The translations under genes and the position numbers were made by a program. DNA of 64,000 nucleotides from Burkholderiales bacterium (lineage in GTDB: Bacteria > Pseudomonadota > Gammaproteobacteria > Burkholderiales > SG8-39). Below, piece after piece: positions 8,672 through 16,826 of the stretch. Each line of letters starts with the position of its first letter. Positions within the stretch are counted from its first letter, which is position 1. The DNA lies in NCBI GenBank assembly GCA_014860445.1, contig JACZJT010000065.1, forward strand, positions 32,542-96,541. The letters run 5' to 3'. Under the pieces are notes generated by a model. The model did not search any database, was not told the origin of the DNA, and saw only the letters and a list, made by a program, of their open reading frames with translations.

Positions 8672-9319
8672 CTAGCGCTGCAGCAATTCGACGATGCTGC
8701 CATGCCCTCGCCGCCGCGCAATATCCAGGGCGGTTTCGCCCGCATTGTTGCGCAGCGCGCGCTTGGCGCCCTGATCGAGCAGCAGCCACGCAGTCGTTTC
8801 GTAGCCGCCATCCGCGGCGCCATGCAGCGCGCTGTTGCCGCGCGCATCCACCGCATTGATGTCGGCGCCGCCCTCGATCAGCAGTTGCACTACACGGCCC
8901 TTGCCGGCCAGCGCCGCCCAGAACAGCGGCCGTTCACCGTCGCGGTTGGCGCGGTTCACCTCGGCCCCGCGCTCGAGCAGTGATGCAAGCAACTGCGGAT
9001 TGCCGTTCAGCGCCGCGGCATGCAAGGGGGTCTCGCCGTTGTTGGTAGGAATTTTCATGTCGGCGCCCTTCCCCAGCAGAAGTTTAAGCATCGCGGAATG
9101 TCCTTCCTGCGCAGCCAGGTAGAGCGGCGTTTCACCCTCCGCGTTGCGCGCGTTGACTACCGCCCCGGCTACTAGCAGGCGCTCTACTTCCGCAAGGCGA
9201 TTCGCTGCGACCGCTGCGAACAGCGGATTGTCCTGCGCCCAGGCGGAAGACGCGCAGAGCAGCAACACGCATGCGGCAAATTTGAATCGATGGAGGATCG
9301 CGCTGTCTGGCCGGCGCAC
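8672..9319 (-). CDS. Exported ankyrin-repeat protein, GTG start
   Basis: The product is 215 residues if the GTG at 9319 is used. Residues 1-28 form a signal peptide (basic start, core FAACVLLLCASS, cleavage AWA-QD). The mature part is about five ankyrin repeats (EGETPLYLAAQEGHSAMLK, NGETPLHAAALNGNPQLL, DGERPLFWAALAGKGRVV and further copies). No ATG exists in a sensible place. The GTG is 2 bases after the stop of the Fe-S subunit gene, with AAGAAGG about 10 bases upstream, so translation is probably coupled. The protein is likely periplasmic, binding a protein partner. Its position directly behind a molybdenum hydroxylase pair suggests, but does not prove, a link to that enzyme. Confidence 0.78.
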   Translation of the reverse strand: MRRPDSAILHRFKFAACVLLLCASSAWAQDNPLFAAVAANRLAEVERLLVAGAVVNARNAEGETPLYLAAQEGHSAMLKLLLGKGADMKIPTNNGETPLHAAALNGNPQLLASLLERGAEVNRANRDGERPLFWAALAGKGRVVQLLIEGGADINAVDARGNSALHGAADGGYETTAWLLLDQGAKRALRNNAGETALDIARRRGHGSIVELLQR

Positions 9320-9321
9320 GC

Positions 9322-9780
9322 TCAGGCGCCCTTCTTGCCCGCGGCCTGATGGATTGCCGCGCGTATGCGCGGGTAGGTGCCGCAGCGGCAGATATTGCCG
9401 CTCATGGCCGCGTCGATGTCCGCGTCGCTCGGATTGGGCGTTTTCTTCAGCAGCGCGCTGGCGCTCATCAGCTGTCCGCTCTGGCAGTAGCCGCACTGCA
9501 CCACATCGAGTTCCGTCCACGCCGTTTTCAGGGCCTCGGCCTCGCTGCCCTGTAGGCCTTCGATGGTGGTGATGTTGCGCGCACCGATCTCCGAGATGGG
9601 CGTCACGCAGGAACGCACGGGTTCGCCGTCGAGGTGCACGGTACAGGTGCCGCACAGCGCCATGCCGCAGCCGAATTTGGTGCCGTTCATATGCAGTTCG
9701 CCGCGCAGCACCCAGAGCAGCGGGGTATCCGGCTCCGCATCGACCTTGACCTCTTTGCCATTGATCTTGAGCATTAGCAT
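9322..9780 (-). CDS. iorA: (2Fe-2S)-binding subunit of an IorA-type molybdenum hydroxylase
   Basis: This 152-residue small subunit carries both [2Fe-2S] domains of the xanthine oxidase family. The plant-type set C-GMALCGTC ... SC lies at about 38-58, and the helical domain CGYCQSGQ ... ICRCGTY lies at about 96-132. It passes electrons from the molybdenum site of the large subunit. Length and layout match the alpha subunit of isoquinoline 1-oxidoreductase and related aldehyde dehydrogenases, which lack an FAD subunit. It lies 21 bases after the large-subunit gene. The gene symbol reflects family resemblance; the substrate is not shown. Confidence 0.9.
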   Translation of the reverse strand: MLMLKINGKEVKVDAEPDTPLLWVLRGELHMNGTKFGCGMALCGTCTVHLDGEPVRSCVTPISEIGARNITTIEGLQGSEAEALKTAWTELDVVQCGYCQSGQLMSASALLKKTPNPSDADIDAAMSGNICRCGTYPRIRAAIHQAAGKKGA

Positions 9781-9801
9781 TGCGAATCTCCGAAGGCGGG
9801 A

Positions 9802-12069
9802 TCAGGCGAGTTTCAAGGGCAGCGCGCGCAGGCGCTGGCCGGTGAGCGCGTATAGCGCGTTGGCCACGGCCGGCGCAATCGGCGGCGTTCCCGGCTCGCC
9901 CACGCCCTCCGGATGTTCGCTGCTGGGAATGATGTCGGTCTCGATCACCGGGCAGGCATCCATGCGCAGCACCTGGAAGTCGTGATAATTGCTTTGCTGC
10001 ACCTGCCCGTTCTTGATTTCGATTTCCTGGTAGAGCGCGGCCGACAGGCCGAAGACGATGGCGCTTTCCATTTGCTGCCGGATGAGATTGGGGTTGACCG
10101 GCATGCCGCAATCAACCACACACACCACGCGGTGCACCCGGATGCTTTTATCCGCCCCTACCGAAACTTCGGCCACCTGCGCCACCACCGAGCCGAAGGA
10201 CTGGTGCAGCGCCACGCCGCGCGCGCGCGTCGCACCGTCGTCCCCGGGCGCCAAAGGCATTCCCCATCCGGACAGCTCAGCCGCGCGCTTCAACACGCGC
10301 AATTGGCGCGGGTGGCGCACGAGCAAGGCGGCGCGAAACTCCACCGGATCCCTGCCCGCAGCCGCCGCCGCTTCGTCGATGAAACTTTCCTTGAAGAAGG
10401 CGTGATGGGAATGACCGACCGAGCGCCAGAATCCCACGGGCACCGGAAGATCGACGATCTCATAGCCGATGCGCGCATTCGGCCATTCGTAGGGCTGGTC
10501 GAACGCGCCTTCATCGGTGGTCTTGTCCGGGCCCGCGCCGGGCAATCCGAAATTGCGTTTCAGACTAGACAGTACGATGGCCTGGCCGGCGGCGCTGTTG
10601 TGCCAGGCGATCAGATTGCCGGCCGCATCCAGGCCCGCCTTGAAACGCGATACGCAGGCCGGACGATAGTAATCGTGCGCCATGTCCTGCTCGCGCGACC
10701 AGAATGTCTGCACCGGCACGCCGCCGGCCTCGCGCGCGATCGCGGCCGCCTGGGAAACGACATCTACCTCCCACCGCCGGCCGAAGCCTCCGCCGAGCAA
10801 TTGCTCGCGCACATCAACTTTCTCCGTCGCAATCCCCAGCACCTTGGCGGCGTGATTGCGCGCCAAAGTGGGGCTTTGCACCCCGGCCCACACTGTGGCC
10901 ATCCCATCCTTGAACTGCGCGGTACAGTTCATCGGTTCCATTGCCGCATGCGCAAGATAGGGCGCGCTGTATTCCGCGCTCAGGGTTTTGGCCGCCGACT
11001 TCAGCGCCGCATCCGCGTCGCCGTGGCTGTAGTAAGCATGTCCACTTTCCTTGTCCAGAGTCTGCGTGAGCCGGCGGTACACCGCTGCACTGGACACGCC
11101 CGCTGCGGCGCCGTGATCCCACTCCACGCTCACTTTCTCGAGCGCGCGCATGGCATGGAAGGGGGTGTCCGCAATCACCGCCACGCCACCGCTGCCGCCG
11201 TTATAGGCGTCGATCGCCAGCACTTTTTTCACGCCGGGCAATTTGGCTGCAGCCGCACTCTCGAAGCGGGCCACCTTGCCGCCCAGGGTCGGGCACATGC
11301 TCACGCTCGCGTAGAGCATGCCCGGCAGCAGCACATCCATGCCGAACTGGGCCGTGCCATCCAGCTTGGATCGCGCCTCAATGCGGCGCACGGACTGACC
11401 GACGAGCTTGAAGCGTGCCGGTTCTTTGAGACTCACACCGCCCGGCAGCGGCTGCCTGCCCGCGAGCGCGGCCAGTTCGCCGAAGCTCGCACTCTTGCCA
11501 GAGGCATGCAGCACGCGGCCGGTTTCGGCGCGGCATTCGCCCGGCGGGACTTTCCACTGCTCGGCGGCGGCGCCGATCAGCATCGCGCGCGCCGAAGCGC
11601 CTGCTTCGCGCATCGGCAACCACAGATCCTTGATGCTCGATGAGCCGCCGGTGACCATGATTCCGATCTCGCGCACGGTCTTTTTGGTTATCCATCCGAC
11701 GAGGCGCGTGATTGCGCTGTCGTCGTCCGGATGGAAGGGCAGCCCGTCGACCACCGCGGCGAGATTGTTGTATATGCCATCGATGGGCGACTGCTCTATC
11801 CTCACCCGCGCCCAGTCGGCATCGAGTTCCTCCGCCAGCAGCATGGCGAGGCCGGTGTAAATGCCCTGCCCCATTTCCGACTTGCTCATCACGACCGTGA
11901 CGCTGTCGTCGGCCGCGATCTTGACCCAGCCGTTGAGCGCTACTTGCCCCTCGCGCACGGGCAGGGTTTGCGCCGTCATCAGGCGCTGCCGCGGCGGCAG
12001 GATGGACCAGCCCACCATCAATGCGCCTGCCGCGCCTGCCGTGCCCAGCAGGAAGGTTCTGCGTTTCAT
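9802..12069 (-). CDS. iorB: Molybdopterin-binding large subunit, IorB/aldehyde dehydrogenase type
   Basis: The 755-residue protein is the catalytic subunit of a two-subunit molybdenum hydroxylase. It starts with a twin-arginine signal (MKRRTFLLGTAGAAGALMVG), so the folded holoenzyme is probably exported to the periplasm together with the small subunit. The Mo-cofactor motifs GGGFGRRWEVD and the late GVGEPGTPPIAP segment, which holds the catalytic Glu region, are clear. SKSEMGQGIYTGLAMLLAEE near residue 62 is typical of IorB-like proteins. It is the first gene of a leftward operon with the Fe-S subunit and the ankyrin protein. Substrate class: N-heterocycles or aldehydes. Confidence 0.9.
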   Translation of the reverse strand: MKRRTFLLGTAGAAGALMVGWSILPPRQRLMTAQTLPVREGQVALNGWVKIAADDSVTVVMSKSEMGQGIYTGLAMLLAEELDADWARVRIEQSPIDGIYNNLAAVVDGLPFHPDDDSAITRLVGWITKKTVREIGIMVTGGSSSIKDLWLPMREAGASARAMLIGAAAEQWKVPPGECRAETGRVLHASGKSASFGELAALAGRQPLPGGVSLKEPARFKLVGQSVRRIEARSKLDGTAQFGMDVLLPGMLYASVSMCPTLGGKVARFESAAAAKLPGVKKVLAIDAYNGGSGGVAVIADTPFHAMRALEKVSVEWDHGAAAGVSSAAVYRRLTQTLDKESGHAYYSHGDADAALKSAAKTLSAEYSAPYLAHAAMEPMNCTAQFKDGMATVWAGVQSPTLARNHAAKVLGIATEKVDVREQLLGGGFGRRWEVDVVSQAAAIAREAGGVPVQTFWSREQDMAHDYYRPACVSRFKAGLDAAGNLIAWHNSAAGQAIVLSSLKRNFGLPGAGPDKTTDEGAFDQPYEWPNARIGYEIVDLPVPVGFWRSVGHSHHAFFKESFIDEAAAAAGRDPVEFRAALLVRHPRQLRVLKRAAELSGWGMPLAPGDDGATRARGVALHQSFGSVVAQVAEVSVGADKSIRVHRVVCVVDCGMPVNPNLIRQQMESAIVFGLSAALYQEIEIKNGQVQQSNYHDFQVLRMDACPVIETDIIPSSEHPEGVGEPGTPPIAPAVANALYALTGQRLRALPLKLA

Positions 12070-12141
12070 GCTCCTCGCGCTCCGAACGGAAGAATTGAAT
12101 CAAGCATGCGCGCAGTTTAAACCGGCTTGCGTGTTGGGGGG

Positions 12142-12831
12142 CTAGACATCGCGCCGATGATTTTCCCGGAACGCGCTCATGTGAAAGCGCGCCTGCGCGC
12201 TCGAATAGCGGTAGTCGCGGCCGACCGGACAGGCGTGGCGCGGAAGGCAGCCGATGCCCATGCAGGCGGGTTCCGGCGCCGTCACCAGTAGGCGTGCGCA
12301 GGCCGGAACGTCGTAGGACTTGCCGTCGAACGCGCCTGCCGGGCAGGCGCTGAGGCAGGGTTTATCCATGCAACTCGCACAAGGGCTGGCGCGACGATCC
12401 GGCGGCGGCAACTCGATCGCAGCGTCAAACAGCAGCGCGCCGCGATAGCCGTGCCACAGCCCGTAGTCCGGATGGATGAGCAGACCCAGCGGCGAGGCAT
12501 GACAGGGTTCGGCGCGCATCGCCCAGCGCTGAAACGGCAGGTAGGGACGTTCGAACGGAAAAACCGCATGCCCGCCCAGCCGAGCGGCAAGTTCGCGCAA
12601 CACGCGTTCCGACCATTGGTCCAGGGTCATCGCACTGCCGGCTCGCGCGGCGTCGAAGGCGCGCCACATCTGCGGACCGGCGTTGCCGGCCAGCACCAGG
12701 GTGCGTGCAGGCCGGTCGGCCGCGAGCGGCGGCACGCCGTCGCCTGCCACGGGATGAAACGCGCCGCGCGGGGTCAGGCCCGCCTGCCGCAACGCGAGTT
12801 CGATTTCGCCCAGTTCGATACGATCAATCAT
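12142..12831 (-). CDS. Ferredoxin-like 4Fe-4S protein
   Basis: The 229-residue product has a C-terminal cluster motif CASCMDKPCLSACPAGAFD, a ferredoxin pattern, followed by further Cys in CMGIGCLPRHACPVG. Either two clusters or one cluster plus extra ligands is possible. The N-terminal 140 residues, with FPFERPYLPFQRWAMRA and LLIHPDYGLWHGYRGALL, resemble uncharacterised ferredoxin-like proteins of Betaproteobacteria and faintly the QueG layout. The start at 12831 (MIDRIELGEIELALRQAG) is preferred; an upstream in-frame ATG would overlap the promoter region of the divergent membrane protein gene. The electron-transfer role is inferred. Confidence 0.75.
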   Translation of the reverse strand: MIDRIELGEIELALRQAGLTPRGAFHPVAGDGVPPLAADRPARTLVLAGNAGPQMWRAFDAARAGSAMTLDQWSERVLRELAARLGGHAVFPFERPYLPFQRWAMRAEPCHASPLGLLIHPDYGLWHGYRGALLFDAAIELPPPDRRASPCASCMDKPCLSACPAGAFDGKSYDVPACARLLVTAPEPACMGIGCLPRHACPVGRDYRYSSAQARFHMSAFRENHRRDV

Positions 12832-12965
12832 GCCCGCATGATCGCAGAATATGGCGCCGACGTAATCCTTGAGCCGACCGCGCAAGCGGCATAGACTTGC
12901 CCTGGGTGCCGAATTTCAGCCGAGCCTGAGTTTTGGCCAGGCTCAATTTGTTCAAGGAGACCGAT

Positions 12966-13727
12966 ATGGCCGATATCGATGCCTACGCCGCGCCCGCGTC
13001 GCAGGCCGGCAGCTTCAATTCCGCAGGGCGCATCGTCGCCGCCGGACGCGGCTGGGACTGGATAGTCGAAGCCTGGGCGCTGTTTCGCAAGCAGCCCGGC
13101 ATGTGGATCCTGATCATCGTCATCGCCGGCATTCTGTTCATCGCCATCAGCGTGATCCCGATTCTGGGTTCTCTCGCAAGTACGCTGCTGATGCCCATCT
13201 TTGGCGCCGGCCTGATGCTGGGCTGCAAGGAGCTGGACCATGGAGGCACGCTGGAACTCGCCCATCTGTTCGCGGGTTTCAAACAGAGGACCGGCGACCT
13301 GGTGATGGTGGGCGTTTTCAACCTGATCGGCGGGGTACTCATCGCCCTCGCCTTCACCGCCGTGGCCGGCGGCGGCGTGTTCATGGCCATCATTAGCGGC
13401 GGCACCGCGGGCCCGGCCCTGCCACTGGTATCGATAATGATCGGGCTGCTGCTGGTCGCGGGGCTGCTGGTACCGCTGACCATGGCACTCTGGTTTGCGC
13501 CCGCGCTGATCGTGCTGCACGAGATGGCGCCGGTGGCTGCGCTCAAGGCAAGCTTCTTCGCCAGCCTCAGGAACTGGCTGCCCTTCCTGGTATACGGCGT
13601 GGTGTTGCTGGTGTTGAGCCTGGCCGCCGCAATCCCCGCGGGCCTGGGCTACCTGATCCTGTTCCCGGTACTGGCCGCTTCCGTATATACCGCTTATCGC
13701 GACATTTTCTGCGGCGCGCCGGCTTAA
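12966..13727 (+). CDS. BPSS1780 family membrane protein
   Basis: This 253-residue integral membrane protein has about six hydrophobic segments. The amphipathic N-terminal part GWDWIVEAWALFRKQPGMW precedes the first helix, the pattern seen in the BPSS1780 family of Burkholderiales. ATG 12966 is chosen because AAGGAG lies about 9 bases upstream; an in-frame ATG 11 codons earlier has no such site. The function of the family is unknown. It is followed after 21 bases by the CidA/CidB pair and could share their transcript. Confidence 0.82.
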   Translation: MADIDAYAAPASQAGSFNSAGRIVAAGRGWDWIVEAWALFRKQPGMWILIIVIAGILFIAISVIPILGSLASTLLMPIFGAGLMLGCKELDHGGTLELAHLFAGFKQRTGDLVMVGVFNLIGGVLIALAFTAVAGGGVFMAIISGGTAGPALPLVSIMIGLLLVAGLLVPLTMALWFAPALIVLHEMAPVAALKASFFASLRNWLPFLVYGVVLLVLSLAAAIPAGLGYLILFPVLAASVYTAYRDIFCGAPA

Positions 13728-13748
13728 CAGCCGAAGGCGCGAGACGGC

Positions 13749-14096
13749 GTGCTAGGCGCGATCACCCTGCTGCTCGTGTACCAGTTGGTCGGCGAAGTGA
13801 TCGCGCTCGCCTTCAAATTGCCCGTCCCCGGCCCGGTGATCGGCATGCTGCTGTTGTTCCTCACCCTGCTCGCGCGCGGCCGCATCTCCGACGGTTTGCG
13901 CAATACCGCCAACAGCCTGCTCTCGCACCTGTCGCTGCTGTTCGTGCCCGCGGGCACCGGCGTGATGGTGCACCTCGCGCGGGTCGCCGATGAATGGGTG
14001 GCCATCGCCGCCGCACTGATCGGCAGCACCGTGCTCACCATCGCCGTCACTGCGCTGGTGATGCGCGCATTGATGGCGCGCAAGGAGCAGGCATGA
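13749..14096 (+). CDS. CidA/LrgA family holin-like protein, GTG start
   Basis: This 115-residue protein has four predicted membrane helices and the LrgA/CidA core VYQLVGEVIALAFKLPVPGP and IGMLLLFLTLL. These proteins are holin-like and act with a CidB/LrgB partner in controlled lysis or, in more recent work on related proteins, metabolite transport. The GTG at 13749 is the only start that gives the complete first helix. Its stop overlaps the ATG of the LrgB gene by 4 bases, which confirms the pairing. Confidence 0.88.
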   Translation: MLGAITLLLVYQLVGEVIALAFKLPVPGPVIGMLLLFLTLLARGRISDGLRNTANSLLSHLSLLFVPAGTGVMVHLARVADEWVAIAAALIGSTVLTIAVTALVMRALMARKEQA

Positions 14097-14818
14097 CGCC
14101 CAAGGTGCTCGACATCTGGGTTTATCTGTCGACCACGCCGCTGCTCGGGCTCACCATCACCCTGGTGGTCTACCAGTGCGCGTACTGGGTCTATCAGCGC
14201 GCGAACTTTCACCCCCTGCTCAACCCGGTCGCGCTCTCCGTGGCGACACTGGTGCTGCTGCTGACGCTGACAGGCACACCCTACCAAACCTATTTTGACG
14301 GCGCGCAGTTCGTGCACTTTCTGCTCGGCCCGGCCACGGTGGCGCTGGCGATTCCGCTGTACGCGCAGATGGGCAAACTGAAAAGCCTGCTCCTGCCGCT
14401 GCTGGCCGCGCTGCTGGCCGGCGCCCTCACCGCAATCGTGTCCGCCGTTGGCATCGCCTGGCTGCTCGGCGCGAGCCGCGTGACCTTGATCTCGCTGGCG
14501 CCGAAGTCCGTGACCACGCCGATCGCCATGGGCATCACCGAAAAAATGGGTGGGCTGCCCTCGCTCACGGCGGTGCTGGTGGTCTCGACCGGCATCATCG
14601 GCGCGGTCACGGCCAAGTACGTGCTCGATTTCCTGCGCGTGCACGATCACGGCGTGCGCGGTTTCGCAGTGGGTATCGCCGCCCACGGCATCGGCACCGC
14701 GCGCGCGTTCCAGGTAAGCGAGGAAGCCGGGGCGTTTGCAGGACTGGGGATGGGGTTGAACGGGCTCGCCACCGCGCTCCTGTTTCCGCTGCTGATCTGG
14801 CTGTTCGGACTCGGCTAG
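14093..14818 (+). CDS. CidB/LrgB family membrane protein
   Basis: The 241-residue partner of the preceding CidA-like protein is highly hydrophobic. It carries the LrgB signature LISLAPKSVTTPIAMGITE near residue 138 and a later HGIGTARAFQVSEEAGAF segment. The start at 14093 gives an ATGA overlap with the upstream stop, and the next residues TPKVLDIWVYLS fit the family. The pair probably forms one inner-membrane complex. No LytR/LysR regulator, often found beside cid genes, is present here. Confidence 0.9.
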   Translation: MTPKVLDIWVYLSTTPLLGLTITLVVYQCAYWVYQRANFHPLLNPVALSVATLVLLLTLTGTPYQTYFDGAQFVHFLLGPATVALAIPLYAQMGKLKSLLLPLLAALLAGALTAIVSAVGIAWLLGASRVTLISLAPKSVTTPIAMGITEKMGGLPSLTAVLVVSTGIIGAVTAKYVLDFLRVHDHGVRGFAVGIAAHGIGTARAFQVSEEAGAFAGLGMGLNGLATALLFPLLIWLFGLG

Positions 14819-14891
14819 CAGGTGAAATGGCGTAAGCTATGCGCCGCAGGGCAAACACCAAATCGAATTTATCGCACAGGAAACAAGACAC

Positions 14892-15776
14892 GTGAACACA
14901 AATACAAAGCTGCTGCGCGTGGGCATACCCAAGGGCAGTCTGCAGGAGACCACGCAAAAGTTGTTCGTGCGCGCCGGCTATGACCTGCGCATCTCCGGCC
15001 GCTCCTACTATCCCGCGATCGACGATGCGGAGATCGAATGCATCCTGATCCGGCCGCAGGAAATGTCGCGCTACGTCGGGCAGGGGATCATCGACTGCGC
15101 GATTACCGGCCTGGACTGGATACTCGAAAACGACATCGATGTGGCGGAGATCGCCGATCTGCGCGCCCCCTGGCCGAATTACGGACCGGTACGCTGGGTG
15201 ATGGCCTCCAAGGACGACTCGCCGTTCAACAGCGTGAAGGATCTCGGAGGCCGGCGCATCGCCACCGAGGCGGTGGGCATGACCAAGCGCTTCCTCGCGC
15301 AGCACGGCGTGGAGGCGAACGTCGAATTTTCCTGGGGCGCGACCGAAGTCAAGCCGCCGATCCTGGCAGACGCGATCGTCGACGTGTCCGAGACCGGCGC
15401 CTCGCTGCGCGCGAACAACCTCAAGATCATGCACGTGGTGCTGGAGAGCACGCCGCGCTTCATCGGCTGCCACGACTCGCTCAAGGACGATTGGAAGCGC
15501 GAGAAAATCGACTGTGTGCTGATGCTGCTCAAGGGTGCGATCGCGGCCGCGACGCGCGTGCTGCTGTCGATGAATCTGCCGCGCGACAACGTCGACGCGG
15601 TGCTGAAACTCCTGCCGGCGCTCGCGACGCCCACGGTGTCCACGCTGGCCGACCCGCACTGGATCGACCTGTCCACCGTGGTCGAGGAAAAACTGGTGCG
15701 CGAACTGATTCCGCGGCTCTACGCAGCGGGCGCGCGCGGCATCATCGAACTGCCGCTGAACAAGATCGTCGACTAG
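14892..15776 (+). CDS. hisG: ATP phosphoribosyltransferase, long form
   Basis: This 294-residue enzyme catalyses the first step of histidine synthesis (ATP + PRPP to PR-ATP). The N-terminal catalytic part holds RVGIPKGSLQ, YVGQGIIDCAITGLDW and the PRPP-loop-type stretch DAIVDVSETGASLRANNL. The last 85 residues, ending AAGARGIIELPLNKIVD, are the HisG_C regulatory domain that gives histidine feedback control. It is therefore the long, self-sufficient HisG and not the short form that needs HisZ. No other his gene is nearby. AGGAAAC lies about 10 bases upstream of the GTG start. Confidence 0.93.
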   Translation: MNTNTKLLRVGIPKGSLQETTQKLFVRAGYDLRISGRSYYPAIDDAEIECILIRPQEMSRYVGQGIIDCAITGLDWILENDIDVAEIADLRAPWPNYGPVRWVMASKDDSPFNSVKDLGGRRIATEAVGMTKRFLAQHGVEANVEFSWGATEVKPPILADAIVDVSETGASLRANNLKIMHVVLESTPRFIGCHDSLKDDWKREKIDCVLMLLKGAIAAATRVLLSMNLPRDNVDAVLKLLPALATPTVSTLADPHWIDLSTVVEEKLVRELIPRLYAAGARGIIELPLNKIVD

Positions 15777-15798
15777 GGCGGGCCAGCGCCGCAGGCGC

Positions 15799-16236
15799 TT
15801 ATTCGGGCAGCGTTTTTACAACGCGCCTGCCCGCCGCGACGAACACCGCGCTTGCACGCACAATGCGCTGCTCACCCACCAGGATGTAACAGTTCGCGAA
15901 CGACAATCGGCTTCCCTGCTTCTGAATGTCGACGCGCGCTTCCAGCCAGTCGCCCGTTTTCGCGGTGCCCGCATAGTCCAGCGACAGGTTCGCCGTGACC
16001 AGATTGCCCGGTGGCTCGGTCGAGAACGCCATGGTGTATCCGAGGGCGACATCCGCCAGCGTGGCGAGTATGCCGCCGTGCACCGTGCCTCGGGAATTGC
16101 AGTGCTTGGCCTCGGCCCGCAGTCCGATTACAAGGCACTTGCCCTCTTCGCGAGAGTAAAGAGGGCCTATCAGGTCCAGCACCGGGCTGGTCCGGAACAA
16201 GGGCTTGAATCCGTGCGGTGCATTCATTTCTGCCAA
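15799..16236 (-). CDS. PaaI family hot-dog thioesterase
   Basis: This 145-residue single hot-dog protein has the PaaI-type motif NSRGTVHGGILATLADVALGY, in which the Asn, HGG and Asp are the catalytic and oxyanion residues. It is probably a cytoplasmic acyl- or aryl-CoA thioesterase. An ATG three codons inside (MNAPHGF) is an alternative start. It is convergent with hisG and divergent from the marR gene, with 137 bases between the two starts. Confidence 0.87.
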   Translation of the reverse strand: MAEMNAPHGFKPLFRTSPVLDLIGPLYSREEGKCLVIGLRAEAKHCNSRGTVHGGILATLADVALGYTMAFSTEPPGNLVTANLSLDYAGTAKTGDWLEARVDIQKQGSRLSFANCYILVGEQRIVRASAVFVAAGRRVVKTLPE

Positions 16237-16333
16237 ACCCGGTTTTCTTCGACGCGCTTTGCAAAACGGCTGCCCGCATTATATAGGCGCGGATGCGTAG
16301 CCCGGCCGAACAGGGTCCGCAGACAGGCCCGGT

Positions 16334-16361
16334 GCATATAGGTGTAACTACACGCATATGC
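16334..16361. promoter_or_regulatory. Palindromic operator upstream of marR
   Basis: A 28-base imperfect palindrome is centred at 16347/16348. The left half GCATATAGGTGTAA matches the reverse complement of the right half at 11 of 14 positions. It touches the -10-like element of the marR gene and lies in the divergent region shared with the thioesterase gene. The size and position fit a MarR dimer site, so autoregulation is inferred. Confidence 0.65.
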
Positions 16362-16367
16362 TAATAT
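16362..16367 (+). promoter_or_regulatory. -10-like element TAATAT of marR
   Basis: TAATAT ends 6 bases before the ATG at 16374, so initiation about 7 bases downstream would place the transcript start on or next to the start codon. No good -35 is visible because that region is occupied by the palindrome. A leaderless or very short-leader marR mRNA is possible. No ribosome site is seen before the ATG, which fits. Confidence 0.4.
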
Positions 16368-16373
16368 CGCGCC

Positions 16374-16826
16374 ATGTCAGCTTCCGCCCGCGTCCCCAGT
16401 TTCGGCTGCACCTGCGCCCGGTTGCGCAAACTCGCGCGCCGGGTGACGCGCATTTACGACGCCTATCTCGCGCCGCAATCGATCAAGGTCACGCAGTTTT
16501 CCCTGCTGGTCAACGCCACGAGCCGTGAGCGCACCGTATCGGAGTTCGCCGCGGAACTGGAGATGGATCGCAGCACACTCAGCCGCAACCTGGCGCCGCT
16601 CGTCGCGCAGGGCTGGGTGAGCATCGCGATCGGCGCCGATACACGCAGCCGCAGCATCAGCGTCACCGCCGCAGGCAGGCGCAAGCTCAAGGCCGCTCTG
16701 CCCTTATGGCGCAAGGCGCAGTGCGAAGTCGAATCCATGCTCGGCACCGAGAGCGTGGCTCAATTGCACCAGAACATCAGGCAAGCCCTCGCCACACTCC
16801 CGAACCCCACAGGAAAACACGCATGA
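16374..16826 (+). CDS. MarR family transcriptional regulator
   Basis: This 150-residue winged-helix protein has recognition-helix region VSEFAAELEMDRSTLSRNLAP at about 56-76 and the wing SIAIGADTRSRSISVTAAGR, where MarR proteins carry the D-x-R-S basic wing. A Cys pair (FGCTCARLRKLARR) sits near the N-terminus, which could be a redox or metal sensor, but this is inference. Its stop overlaps the MFS gene by 4 bases, so it heads an operon of MFS carrier, SDR and isomerase-like protein. It probably controls itself and that operon through the palindrome at 16334-16361. Confidence 0.9.
   Translation: MSASARVPSFGCTCARLRKLARRVTRIYDAYLAPQSIKVTQFSLLVNATSRERTVSEFAAELEMDRSTLSRNLAPLVAQGWVSIAIGADTRSRSISVTAAGRRKLKAALPLWRKAQCEVESMLGTESVAQLHQNIRQALATLPNPTGKHA

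Noticed and set aside
9913..11643. A 576-codon plus-strand frame opposite the molybdenum hydroxylase large subunit
   Set aside because: It is antisense to a complete xanthine-oxidase-family gene, is His/Arg-rich and shows no motif.
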